A DNA stretch of 64,000 nucleotides from Parascedosporium putredinis. Taxonomy: Eukaryota; Ascomycota; Sordariomycetes; Microascales; Microascaceae. The stretch's first letter is position 1. Each line of letters starts with the position of its first letter. Both the position numbers and the translations under genes were made by a program. Shown here in pieces: positions 23,345 to 35,317 of the stretch. Where the stretch lies: positions 1,302,001 through 1,366,000 of the forward strand of contig CASHTG010000012.1 of assembly GCA_949357655.1 (NCBI GenBank), in the 5' to 3' direction. Below the pieces are notes generated by a model, which worked only from the letters and a program-made list of their open reading frames with translations, had not been told where the DNA came from and made no database searches.

Positions 23345-25416
23345 CTACGATTTACGCCTCAAGAGACAGTGGTTGGCCCATTTCCGTCGGAACTTGTCCG
23401 GCACGGCCGAAGAGTCTGGCACCCATAACATTCTGGCGAGAGGGTGCGTGCGGCTTGCGTCCAGGAACGGAAGGCACTGGACCACTTCCCAATTCTCCTT
23501 GTCCACCACGTAGTCGGGCTCGTTGGGCGGAAGCTCGCCCTCGTGAAGCGGGTACTGCGTGTCGACGAGGAAGTGGCAGGCTCGAGTATCGACGTATTTT
23601 CCGGGATCTTCTTCGTTTCGGTCATTGAGACCATTGGTGGGGAGCCACGTCCCGCTCCAGAAACCAAATCCAATCTTCGCCTCCGAAAACTCACCGGGCA
23701 ACAGACCACGGAATTCAGAGCGGACGAACTTGGCGTGCATGTCGCGGGGAGGAAGTACGATGACGGGAACCGGTACCACTCTTTACCAAAGCACACGAGA
23801 TCACCTTTCCCTCCAATCCCTTCCTCACCTCGCACTCCTGCACCCAAAGGCTCATAGAGCTTCATCGGTGCAGAATAGGCCGAGACGACACCGTAAATAC
23901 GGGCAAGACCGAGGCCCGTGGCTAGCAGAAAAACGGCGCTGACGCCAAGGAGCCTGAGTTTGGCGGGGATCTTCGCCACTAACGACTTGGGATCCTGCGT
24001 ACCGATCACGCTAAGGAGCACATGGACGGAAATGGCGGCATTCAGAGCGAGGAAGGGGTACGCGGGGTACATGAACCGCTCTTCTTTGTGAGGCTGCGAG
24101 GTGAAGATTCCCAGCCATAGGTAGAAGGGGTGACGAATATGGCCGTGCGGAGGCCAAACGCCGAGCCCACTTTGCGGTCGCTCAGCAGCCTTTGCAGAAT
24201 GAACAGAGGTAACGCGAGGAGGGCTAGGATGAACCACAAGTTAAAATTCAGCGTCAGGTTTTTGAAGTAGAACGTCCAGGGCTCGGTGCCGTACAGATCT
24301 GGTCCGCCAGATTTGGAAAAAATGTTGTAATTCACAATATTCCAGGGGATAATCTCCATCTTTTTGTAAAAGAATGTGTTGATGAGGGTATCGGCCACCT
24401 GCGCATCAAAGTTAGTGAGCCATCCGCATCGGCCGGCGTCGGGGAACAAAGAATCCGAGGGTGCGGACGTACAACAAGCAGCAGACACGCAACTCCACCG
24501 CGGAAGAGACGGAACGCCGATTCAAATTTCCGTTGCCCATCGCCAACGGCTGCGATGACCACCTCCTCGAGGACAAATGGCGCAGCGAGGGCCATGGCAA
24601 AGGGCCAGCCTAGGATTGCGCCGACCCCAAACCAGGTTAGCCCAAGCGATGTCTTGATGCCGCCGCGCCAGTTCATAAAGGCCGCTGTGCCAACCATGGC
24701 GGCAATCATGGCGAAGCTCGAAGGTAGAAAGGCGGTGCTGGCGTGAAAGTTGCCGGGGCTAAGAATCAAGGCCACCACATAGAACAAGCCAACGCGCGGG
24801 TTTAATGTCAAGCTGATGGCCCTGAAAAGCAGGGTCTGGGCCAGAGCGCATGCGATGGCGAGGAAATATCGGACAAAATAGAATTCGGCGACCTAGTGAT
24901 TGATGCTGTGAGCGAGCGTGCTTCTTTATACCTGCATACGGAGGCTGGTGGGAAGGAAACGAGGGAGAGTCGAGTGGAACCGCACCTTGGAGGTTCCTGG
25001 AAGGAGCCGTCGGACGTTGGCTACAATCGCGTGGAGCCCAACATAGAGCCAGCTGCGGATCGCAAACTCGGGAGAGTATTCCCAAGTTTGCAGACCATAT
25101 CCGTGAGAGAGGTAATGGGCCGGTTCCCAATAGTTGAAGGTTTCATCGCAGTCTTGAATGGGGGCGAAACACGCCGCAACAAGATTGGCAGCAAGGAAAC
25201 AATAAAATATCTTGATAGGCTCGATGCCGTAGGGGCTCACTTTCCTACAAACCCCCAATACCTTTCTGTTAGTTGATGAACGGGCCCAAAGAAGCCGGGC
25301 TCGATTTCGGTCCCGGGTGAGACAGGTGGGGAGGGTGTGGAGAATTACTTCTTGCGAGCGTGGCCTGCCGCCGGATGGACAAACGCCTCATTACTTTCGT
25401 GAGGCGGAGGAGCCAT
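23345..25416 (-). CDS. ALG9: Alpha-1,2-mannosyltransferase ALG9 (GT22)
   Basis: Adds alpha-1,2-mannose from dolichyl-phosphate mannose to the lumenal lipid-linked oligosaccharide in N-glycan precursor synthesis; a multipass ER membrane protein. Four exons on the reverse strand: 25416-25349, 25244-24986, 24892-24473 and 24398-23345. The start ATG at 25416 is supported by splicing, which joins the short leader ending in GHARKK to VSPYGIEPIK. GT22 hallmarks are present: the N-terminal lumenal acidic motif in DCDETFNYWEP, the sequence YGLQTWEYSPEF, and HKEERFMYPAYPFL in the middle, plus the ALG9 C-terminal block SYFLPRDMHAKFV and EFRGLLPGEF. Frame breaks near 24140 and 23750 are single-base errors. 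The length of about 600 residues fits the family. The alternative ALG12/PIG-B identity is unlikely given the C-terminal block. Divergent from NAF1. Confidence 0.9.
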
Positions 25417-26016
25417 TGGAGATGAAATTTAACCTAAAGTTGAGGTTGGCATCAGCCGAATGATGGGGGTCGCACGGAAGGGTGTTGTCAGTGTTCCGAA
25501 TTTGTTCCGCGTCTGACGATCTTGAGGAATCTGGCCATTGCTGACGAACTCAACACTTCACACGTTGGGTCGCCTCTAGAAAATTCGGCGACTGCCAAAA
25601 AGCAATTGAACGTCATTGATAAGAGCTTTATCTTATCGGTTCTGCCACGCTTTTGCCGCCACCCAAAAATTCTTATCGAGACCCCTGTCAGAACTTTTTT
25701 TTTTTTTTGGAAGGACTGTCCACCCCACCATGAGATCCACCCGCGCTCTCTCTCTCTCTTGCGCCGCCATTACCCTTGCCTCAAGTTTTTTTTCTTTCAT
25801 CTTCCCAAACTATGCTTTGATGTTCTCTTGTATTCTTGTTCAAATTTACGAGATACGAATACTTTGATCGCAAACCCACTTTGAAGCGAAGGCCTGCTCT
25901 TCTCGCTGAGTTACCACAACCTTCCTTTGAAGAAGGCGGCAGCTCATTTTTCGGCTCTCAAATCTCAGACGTGACTCGGGTAGATTTGGAGCGCGCTCTT
26001 CGCTCTAAATTACGCC
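25417..26016. promoter_or_regulatory. Divergent promoter region ALG9 / NAF1
   Basis: 600 bp between two start codons pointing away from each other. It contains T-rich and CT-rich tracts (T run at about 25698-25709, CT repeats at about 25747-25760) on the NAF1 coding strand. Confidence 0.6.
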
Positions 26017-28101
26017 ATGTCTTCGTTCGGTATCCCTGGGTTGGGATTCGCCAAGCCGAATGAAGTTCTTCCTCCAGTCGCCGATTCCTCTACAAACGAC
26101 GCCCACTCCAGCGAAGCAGCGCCACCAGCACCGGTGCCAGAAGTTTCCAAGAACAACCAAACCGAAGGCAACGGAGAGATAGTTTCAGATACTAAGGAAG
26201 AAGAGGATATACAGATGGGAGAGACGAGCGAGCCTAACCAGCCTACCCAAAATCTACAAGGGGCTACATCTACAACTACATCTACAACTACATCTACAAG
26301 TCCGGGGCCGGCCGCTACGAATAATGGCGACGTACAAGCAGACGCAAACAAGCAGGGAGTTCAGGCCACCGGGGCTGACGGAGATGCAGCACCCAATGCC
26401 TCCGAAGACCCTATGAAAGTGGATGAGACTGCCCCTAGGGGCGCATCCCTTACGGATGATTTGGAGGCGGCCATCGGCGGCCTTGGCCCTTTCCCTGCCG
26501 CCGCGCCAGAGCAGCAGCAAGCGAGTGATATACCCCAAGAACAACAAGAGGCTGCGGGAGAGCATCCCGAATGGGAGGCCGACTCTTCCCCTACGAATCG
26601 TCCACAGAATCCGATAGCTCTGACTCTTCTTCGGAGGAAGACTCGGATGACGAACAATTCCAGGGACTCAGCATCGAGGAGACTGCTCGGCTTCTCATGG
26701 AAGCGGATGCTGGCTCTGATGACGAAGAAAGGGGAGATAGGAACCCTCGCTCTCAGGTTCGAACCAAGAACGAGTTGCCCGAAGCGATAATGCCAAAGCC
26801 AGACGTCACCATTACCCCCGAGATGAAGATTGAGGAGCTGGGAGCGATCGAACATATCGTGGATACCACACTGGTCATAAAAGCCTACACACCGGGCGAA
26901 TACCAAGTAATCGATAGCGGCTCTGTCCTATGCACAGCCGAGCGCACTGTGATTGGCGCTCTCGCCGATGTTCTCGGCAAGGTCCAAGAGCCTCTATATA
27001 CCGTGAGCTTCAACTCACCAGAGGAAATATCCGAGGCGGGGCTTCAAGTGGGCACCAAAGTCTTTTATTCGGTGAACCACGCCAACTACGTATTTACGCA
27101 GGCCATAAAGAACCTCAAGGGCTCAGATGCCAGTAATTTACACGATGAGGAGGTTGCGGAAGACGAGGCTGAGTTCTCCGATGACGAGAAGGAAGCCGAA
27201 TATAAGCGGAGGCTCAAACAAAAGAGGCGGGAAAGGCAAGGCGGCGACTCACGCGGGCGAGGTGGTCAGCGAGGTCCGCATCCTCTGAGGAACGAGATGT
27301 CAAACGGCGGGCCATCCAGCGGTCTGAGTTACGACGACGGTGGCGAGGACGATGGGCCCTATAAGCCGTTGTCCAGGCCACCGGGTTACGGTGCTGGTGG
27401 GTTTGGAGGTGCTTCAGAGGAACCGCCCCCGGCGCTCACCGGCCTCAACGGGGCGGGCGAGGGGCATTCCCAAGGGGACGAGGCGGCCAATCGCGAGGAC
27501 GTGGCTTCGGCAGAGGCCGAGGTGGATCTGGCAACGGCGCCGATGCGCCGCCGAGAGATGGATATTCGATGCCCCTCAGGGTCAACAGCCGTATTCTCAG
27601 CCTAACGTCCCCGGGGTGGAAACGGGATGGGATTTGGCCCGCAGGCGGGCACCTTCAACTTCCAGGCACCTTCTACGCAGCAGCCCGGCCACCCCGCGCC
27701 GGCGATGGGCGGTTTCCCGGCGCCCGCGTGGCCTCAAGCATTCCCGAATCCCCTTTCCCGGGCGCGCCATTCCCACCGGCCGGTTGGCCCGGCCCGCAAC
27801 CTCCCCTTCTGGCACTGCGCCCCCTCAAAACGGTGCTCCCCTGCTCAACCCTGCGCTCCTCGCGCTATTATCGACGATGGCGGCCCAGAACCAGAATCGA
27901 GGTCAGCAGCAGCCCCCGATCAGCCAGCTTGGCGGGGCCCGCCTAGCTAGAACCGGATATCGTGATCGGGAAGGAGAAGAAAAGCAACGAAGGAGTAAGA
28001 CAGACATGTGGGGCGCAAATTCCTTCAGCAGATTCATGAGAAATGCAGGGCCGAGTGCTCGCGCGGATGATGGAGATTCATATCAACCTTCTATATCTTA
28101 G
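26017..28101 (+). CDS. NAF1: H/ACA snoRNP assembly factor NAF1
   Basis: NAF1 is the nuclear assembly factor for box H/ACA ribonucleoproteins; it binds Cbf5 and is later replaced by Gar1. Single exon. The Gar1-like core is clear at about 26820-27130: GAIEHIVDTTLVIKAY, GSVLCTAERTVIGAL, VLGKVQEPLYTV and GTKVFYSVNHANYVFT. It is preceded by an acidic Ser/Asp/Glu domain (SSTESDSSDSSSEED) and followed by an acidic-to-basic KEAEYKRRLKQKRRERQ segment, an RG-rich stretch and a Pro/Gln-rich C-terminal tail (ending NSFSRFMRNAG ... YQPSIS), as expected for fungal NAF1. A C is missing in the CCCC run at 26588-26591 (the join then reads SSPYESSTES), and two or three more indels lie at about 27450-27830 in the GC-rich tail. 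About 690 residues. N-terminal third is low complexity. Confidence 0.9.
26264..26300 (+). repeat. 12-nt tandem repeat CTACATCTACAA x3
   Basis: Three near-exact copies in frame in NAF1, encoding a Thr/Ser run in the disordered N-terminal part. Confidence 0.85.
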
Positions 28102-31100
28102 GGCGTCCGTCTTCTTTTTCTTTTCTTTTCTTCCTTTTAACTCTACTATTGGACTGCATGTACGGCCTTTTCCTTCCTTTTCTCTTTCTATGTCTCATGG
28201 ATGGGTGGAACAGGGTTAAATAAAACAACAGTGATGATACCGACAATCTGTAAATCTCGTCTCCAAAGATCTCGTCTTGATCGTCGCAATACACTCCAAA
28301 GACGAGAGCGTAACAAGTCTGTCCTCCATATTCTTTCCTCACCCACCCAGCCAGCCCTCCCGTGTCTCCAATCAAACACTGTGCCTTGCACCATGAATAT
28401 AGGACCTGGGGTCAGGGTCAGGGTCAAGGGATGGAACACTGGAACAAGGAAAGCCGACACTCCACATGAGGCTGGAAGGTGGCTGGGTGACTTGAAGCCT
28501 GTTCAATGTCCGCTTTCACCCTCGGTATCATGAGATGAGGTCGGTTGTCTGTGGCTGACACATCTGGCTGCATCCCTGCTGAGTGCGGAAAAAGGTGATT
28601 CCCATGCAGGTGATATTACCGCAATTTCCCCACCTTCCTGTGTTCCTCCGGGAAAGGAAGCCAGTTCCCCCAAAAGATCACCGCGCAAACATGAGTCCCA
28701 CGTCGCATTTCGTCCCATGGTGAGACGATGAAGCGGTCGAGGTGGGCCTGGTCTACAGAATCAAGGGATCAAAAGAAGCGGGGGATCTATCTATTCATGA
28801 ATATATGCATCAAAGGAAACGGAGGAACTACGATAGCGGATACTTTGCACAAAACCCAGCTTTGTGATGACGTTTGCGCACTGGAATAACAAAGAAAGAG
28901 CGAAAAGAAAAAAGGGCCGCGCTCGCGACGAAGCGTCCTTGTAGACTGTGGCGCATCCAAGGCGGAATGTGGGTCGCGGTCGCTTTCTTCTTCGAAGCAT
29001 TGGGTGAATGAAGGCTACATTTATGATTATAAGGAGCACTCTGGATCACGAAGTGCCAGAGAAACGATGAAACGAGGCGAGTGGATAAAAACGGCCGATG
29101 ATGCTTGCCAAGCAAAGATCTCGCTAGACCAGAGGCAAGACGGGACGAGGTTCATTATTAGACTGACGAGCCACGCGGGAGGCCTCGGGGTTCGGAAGCT
29201 GCAAGGCGATTCTGGCGAGTAAAGAAACCGCCGACCTACTTCGTACACGAGACACTAGAAAAGGCGCCACTCTTACGTCGCGGTTCGGAAGAAACGCTCA
29301 GATCAACTTCCGTCGGGCCCGACGTGTTCTGCTTGGGTTTCGAGAACAAGGAGAGGTACGATGATCTCCGAGTATTTTCCCGGAAATGAATGAAGGGCAG
29401 AAGCATCTTGATGCCGGGGACGTAAACATCATACCGCGTATTTGACCTCGAATCATGCAGTTAATTTGGTGTTTGTCGAATCTCGATCAACCGCAGGAGA
29501 CGCAGCAAGTGCCTGCAAGTTGAGATGGGACACTGACGGGCGGGAGAAAGGGGCCTCGCGGCAAATGCTGTCACTTAGCATCAGCACAATAATAAGATTC
29601 ACATTCTCCCAGGATCGAGCTTCAGCCCTGGGCAATGCTCGAAGCCCACCAGGCCAGGCGAGGTGCCTCCTCGAATACCGAGAGTGAAGGCGACATCGTG
29701 GTCATTCTCCCGCGTCGTGCAGGGGTGAGGGCTTGTGGGGTGAGGGGGAAACATAGCCCTCCCAATTTCAGCTTCCAGGAATACGCAAAGAAAGCCATCA
29801 TATGAGTGAATCGTGCCGCATATGCGGATCGCTCTAGGCAAGAAATTGTCGGCCAGGTCAGCATGGGGGATCTTGCTCGCCAAGCTCCAGTCGCGTGCCG
29901 GAAACCCTCTGGTTGTTCGTCGATTTTCTTTGCTGGGCGGCAGCTGCTCTTCATTTCGGAACAAAAGTAATAACATCAGACAAGCAGCCTCGGGTCCAGA
30001 ACGAATTTAGGTTGTTTCAGAATTTTAAACGGCGAAATGAGGTGGGCCGCCTAGGCTGTTGGCGTCCTTGCAGGCTGGGTCCATGGATCACTCTTGTCAC
30101 TCTCCAACCCCCTTGCTCAACAAAGTGGCAGTGACTGGTGGCGCTCAGAACAACATCACAGCTATCCAGCGGGTGGCCATGGGCCTTCCGACTCAGTGAG
30201 AACTGGTCCCAGCTCTCATAATCTCTATCCTTGAGGTGACCAGGAGTACCTCAGTGATGGTGCACTGATATGAAGTGATGCCCTTTTCCGGGCCTGTGAC
30301 AACATCCCATCACCGCTCACCATTCTTGCCATTGAGGCGGTGGCGCCAAGCCAAGCCAGGCCAAGCCAGAACAACAGAAGATCGGAGTGTGTGATGACCC
30401 GCTTGTTCCCATCGGCGGCCTGTAAACCCTCTGGCCTTGTCTGGAAGGTAGAAAGGAAAGACTTTTTATTACTCTTTCTCTGAGGGGACTGCAGGAATAA
30501 ATTGCGGATGGATCATTTCTAAAGATAGTACTAGGGTTATCCGGTCATGAGTTTTAGAGACAACGCTGGTCATGGCTCGTCATAGGGGTGAGGTAGTGGG
30601 CATTGCCACCATATTCATTCCACCTACTTCAAGACAGAGCATGTGCTGAGGGCCAGTATTCCAAAGTAATAGACCATTGAGACACCAAGACATGGGGTCA
30701 ACAGATGGTTTTGATCCACGCCGTGATCCCAGCCCAGAAGGGTGATCTTACCTCCGCTGTGCCCCTTTGTCTCTCGTTGCTCGCCGATTCAAGGGATATG
30801 ATGCTCATTCCGCTTTGGATGAACAAGAAAGAGGTTGGCTTTGCTCTGATCCCCGCTGCCCCGTTGGTGGCTAGCGTCACAGGGTTGGGCTCGAGCTGGA
30901 ATCTCCTCCCTTCTTTGTGCCTGCGAAGTCTTGCGACAAAATGTGTTGTTGGATCCTCGAAACCACCCACCCAGCGATGCGTGCATATGTGTGTTGACAA
31001 GCGACATTCCCGCGTCGATCATCCCGCAGGCATTGCCCCATTGGCTAGCCCCATGCTCCTCTCGTGGATCGCTTGGCCATCACAGCCCAGTGCGACGCTG

Positions 31101-33176
31101 AAAACGGACGGTTCGTGTCGAAAAACTCCATACCCGACGATCGATGAGGTAGCCGGCTTGGCCAATGAGAAGCCTGTTGTCCCTGAGGAGCGCGAGTGAA
31201 TAGGATGAAGAGGAGACACAAGGAAATTTACACTGTATACCGCCGATCCACTGCTTGACGCTGCTCTTTGAATTTCTTCTCGCGGGCTTGAAGAGGGCAA
31301 GCAAAGTATCTTTACCGTGCTTGAACTCTCTGGTTCCTGCGCTAGGGTCAGGGTAGTTGGCTCCTCCCCCTTTGAGCTGCTGCTTGGTGTCCCAAGAAAG
31401 TTCGTATTGACTTGTCGAGGAGGGATGCACCTGGCACGAGATATTTAGAAAAGCGAACTAAACACACTCGCCTCACGCTCCTCTTTACCCGCACCTTCTC
31501 GGAGGAAAAGCCCTCGCCTAGTGTAGTGGAGTGTACCGAGTACAGTGCCCCGTCCAGTGCTGGCTGTCAACACGCACACAAACCCGGTTTTGTTTGCCCC
31601 AACTCCAATTCGTGTGCCGTCTCCCGCTCTTGATTTCTTCCGTTCCTGCTTCGTGCCTGGACGCCTCTATCTACAATATTGCAAAGGAATGGATATATTG
31701 CGTTGCCGAGCGGGATTCAATTTGAAAAATGAACGACAATCCCTCGCACTGTTGTTGAAGTGATGATGGACGACTGGAGTTTGCAAAAGGGGCAGACCCA
31801 GGAACCAACCCCACGGCTAATATTTTAGAAGGTCTCAAATCTCAATTGATGATCCAAATCTCTGTGCCTGTGCAAGTCGGCGTTGGTAGGGTAGAAGCGA
31901 AGACCATGGCTTTTTAACCGCTGCTGTAATATTACCATTCCGCTGTTGCCTTTCTCTCCAGCTTACCTCTCGGGAAGTGGTTCTCTGAGTCCATACCGTT
32001 CGATTTCAACTAGAAATTGGTCTTGTCCCTGTGCTTGTTTCGGGAACACCCTTGTAGAGTGAGTGGTTCATCCCATCCTCTATTCTTGTTGTTCCTCATA
32101 ATATTACTGTATTATTTTGGACGAAAGACATACATCAGTGAGCTCCAGCTGCTGGCGCAAGAAAAGGGGGTGGGGGTTGGCTTGACAGATGCTCTGGGGG
32201 AGATTCAAGACACATCGATGGCATCGCGTTCGTACTGTATGGGTCTCGCAGGCCATTTGAAGTCTGAACTTGGGCTTTGGGATCATTCTTAGACCCTCTC
32301 ATGTATCTGATGTATCTTGACAAGATAGTTGAACGAAGCTGTACTTTGCATTGCCTCGCGAAATTGCACTAGACAGGGCTAAATTTCCCAAGCGTCAAGG
32401 TACCGAAGCACCTTGGGAACTGGGCGCAGGTACTGCCAATCCTAACCCTGGTCCCCAAAGTCGCCCCAGTAAATCACAGACCTCAAATCTTTTCCAGTGC
32501 AACCCACCTTCGGACCCTTGCAAGTGGTTCCCGTTCGTTCCATGGCCTCTGCTCCCTCCCATGCGCTTGTGTGTTGCTCCGCGCCTTGCCTCTGCACTGG
32601 CGCCGACTTCTATCTCTAGTCGGTGATCCATCCACTCCTTTCCCTCTTTCCTCTTCCCCCCTCACGCAGTCTCCATCTCTGGTTTCTGAACATCGTCTTT
32701 CTTGAATCTGTAACACAGCGGCTGCTCACACTCTTTTAGCACCGGTGTTGTTACGGTTCGTCCATTCTTTTTCATTTCTCTACCTCGCCCTATTTTGCAC
32801 TTCTTCTCCAGAAGACGCGATTCTCCTTGGGACCTGGTGTACCACTGGCATTTGATTTTTGCTATTGTGGCGAGCAGGACCGGCCGAGTGCTTTCTCATC
32901 TTCAATCCGAGTCCTAGACGACCATTCCTTCGTTTCTTTCACACGATCCCGATCTCTTTTACAACCAACTCCGGAAATCACGCAGCCCTAGTACACATTC
33001 TTGTGTTTACACGCCGCCCAATCTGTTGCATTTGACCGACGACCTAGGCAAATCATAGTCAACAAGCACGTTCTCTCATTTAGCAGAGCCAGGAGAAGCC
33101 TCTACGCCTTAGACTAGCGCACATTACCCTTTTGGACATCGAAAGGAGGGTAAACAAGGCAACACATTTGTTCAAC
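28102..33176. other. Long gene-poor tract (5 kb)
   Basis: No supportable gene. The longest plus frame (30705-31199) and minus frame (29599-29976) have no motifs or coherent codon use. The last 550 bp (about 32630-33170) are CT-rich with many TCTTTC elements and look like the promoter and leader of the SH3 gene. A long non-coding transcript or unrecognised small gene cannot be excluded. Confidence 0.5.
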
Positions 33177-35317
33177 ATGGATCACCTAAAGCATGTTCGA
33201 CAGCGCCGTCGTCAGATGGAGGCGGGAAAGCTTGTTGCTCGCCAAAGGGGGAGAGCGAGACTACGAAAGGTAAGTCGGCCTCGACGTAGCCCCCGAATTT
33301 CGGCGGGCAAGCTCTACAAACTTCCTAGGAAAACCATGCATCTAACCTTGTCCGTAGCTCCTGTGACCGTTGTGCGAACCAAGTATCGAACCTTGAGTCC
33401 CACCTTTACCGGTGAGGTTGGTGGATATACGACGGTTAAGAAGGACTCTAAGGAAACGACAACTACGCCTCGCGCCGTGACCACTACTCCCAAGGCCAAG
33501 GAGACCCCCAAGCCTACCGAGGACCCCGACGACAGCGACCCAACCACACAGACCGAGCCAACCATTGCTACGGATCGAGGTCTCTCATCCTCGGCTGCTA
33601 CCGGGACGCCACTCCCCATCTCCACTCAGTCGACATTGCCCGATTCTTCGAGTGGAGGGAGCGGTGCCGGCGCCAAGGCTGGCATCGCCATTGGTGTGAT
33701 TGCTGGCATCTTGGTCATTGCTGGCCTCGTCTTCTTCCTCTTTAAGCGAAAGAAGAAGAACGCTGCACGACAAAGCCTTGAGGATGACGAGAAACTCCAC
33801 GGCGCCTTCAACTCGGGCAACTATGCTCCCACAGCCGCGGCCGCGGCCGCGGTCAGTGCCGCTGCAGTAGCTTCGGGCCCCGCCACTGGCGGAAACTTGA
33901 ACCAGGAGAAGCCCCTCGGCGGATTCGCCGCGGCCCCCGTCCCCTTTAACCGTGGCCAGCCTCAGCCTCAGCACCACCAGTCTCGATCTAATGGTAGCGG
34001 CTGGGAGCGACCCAGCACCAGCCAGAGCCAGCAGAACCCCAACAACCCCTTCGGCACCCACGCCGAACTTTCGGGTTCCCAACCCCCGAGCCCTCAAAGC
34101 GGCGCCCCTATCGCCGCGGCTGCGGCCGTTGCTGGCGGAGCTGCGGCTTACCAAGGGCTCAAACGCCAGGCATCTCGAAACCACGGCCCCGCCGCGCTCG
34201 ATCTCACGATTACGCCCCCGCCCCTTCTCCAGGCTGTCCCTCCCTCGCCCGCCGGTACCGAGTATAGCGTTAGCTCGATCACTCCTGGCCAGCAGGTTCC
34301 CAACTCGTCTGGTGCCGCTGTTATCGCCGCAGCAGGCGGTCCTGCTGGATCCACTGTTCACCGTGTTCAACTCGACTTCAAGCCCACCATGGACGATGAA
34401 TTGGACCTGAAGGCGGGCCAGCTTGTTCGACTGCTCCACGAATATGACGATGGATGGGTGAGTGGTCTTGTAGCTTTTCAGTTGAAAAAGCGTGTCTGGG
34501 GAAGAAGTATGCTAACCACTATTCTGTTTTATAGGCTCTTTGCATTCGACTGGATAGGTCACGCCAGGGCGTGGTTCCCCGGACTTGTCTCTCTACACGC
34601 CCGGTGAAGCCCCGCGCTCCTGGCGGCCCCAACGGACAGCAGCGTATGGGGCCTCCTGTCAACCCCCAGCCTCATCCTATGCATGCTCAGAAAGTTGGCC
34701 CGGCTCCTCTCCAAGTTCGACCTGAGTCGCCTGCTCGTTCCGGAACTCCTAGCGGCCCTAACTACTACCCCCAGCAACAGCAGCAGCAGCAGCAACAGCA
34801 GTCTTCGTCGCCCCGTTACCAGCCTATGCCACCCCCTCAGCGATCCGGCACCCCCAATAGCATGAATGGACGCTCCAGCCCCGCACTCCCGCGAACAATG
34901 AGCCCCGCTCCTGGCCCCCTTTCGGCCCCGATCCCCGCGCCCATGGCTACTCACGTCCCTGCCCCGATTACCGTCGCATCTATCCCGCCTGTGCTTACCC
35001 AGGGACCCGTTTCTGCATCGTCGCCTGTTGTAATGCCCGGACCTATGGCTCCGGCGGCACCCCTCGCGGCTGTTGTGGAGGTTCCTTCTCCCGCGGCCAG
35101 CCCTTCGCTGCCGCCTGTGCTCGCACCAATCCCTCTGTCCGCTCCTCTCGCAGGGCCAGAGGCTTCGGCTGAAGCACCTCAGCCTGTGACCTCGCCTAGT
35201 CCCTCTGTGGGTTCGACTGCCTCCCCTGCCTCCCCCGCGTCCCCTGCGTCGTACCGCTCCGGGCCTCCTACTTCAGGCTCGATCAGCCGCAAGCCCGTCC
35301 CCGGACAGGCCATGTAA
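33177..35317 (+). CDS. Membrane-anchored SH3-domain protein
   Basis: Start ATG at 33177 (CAACATGG). Exons 33177-33269, 33358-34457 and 34535-35317; introns GTAAGT...CCGTAG and GTGAGT...TTATAG, with branch points CTAAC. Adding one G to the G run at 33247-33251 makes the spliced frame continuous (659 codons including the stop). Order of parts: basic N-terminus, conserved VVRTKYRTLSPTFTG-EVGGYTT block, Thr/Pro-rich extracellular-type stalk, a Gly/Ala/Ile transmembrane helix (about 33679-33750) capped by KRKKK, an Ala/Gln/Pro-rich tail, an SH3 domain split by intron 2 (VQLDFKPTMDDELDL, LVRLLHEYDDGW / ALCIRLDRSRQGVVP), a polyglutamine tract and a long Pro-rich C-terminus. This layout resembles fungal single-pass SH3 proteins related to yeast Fus1-type or polarity scaffolds; partner and role are inference. 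No signal peptide is evident. Confidence 0.85.
34772..34802 (+). repeat. CAG/CAA repeat (polyglutamine)
   Basis: Ten consecutive glutamine codons in the C-terminal tail of the SH3 protein; likely length-polymorphic. Confidence 0.9.

Noticed and set aside
30705..31199. Plus-strand 164-codon frame
   Set aside because: No recognisable motif, isolated, ordinary chance length for this base composition.
31980..32030. TTCGATTTC element resembling a tRNA T-loop
   Set aside because: No acceptor, D or anticodon stems can be drawn around it; no tRNA was recognised elsewhere.
33585..34439. Minus-strand 284-codon frame opposite the SH3 gene
   Set aside because: Gly/Arg-rich antisense shadow of an Ala/Pro-rich coding region.
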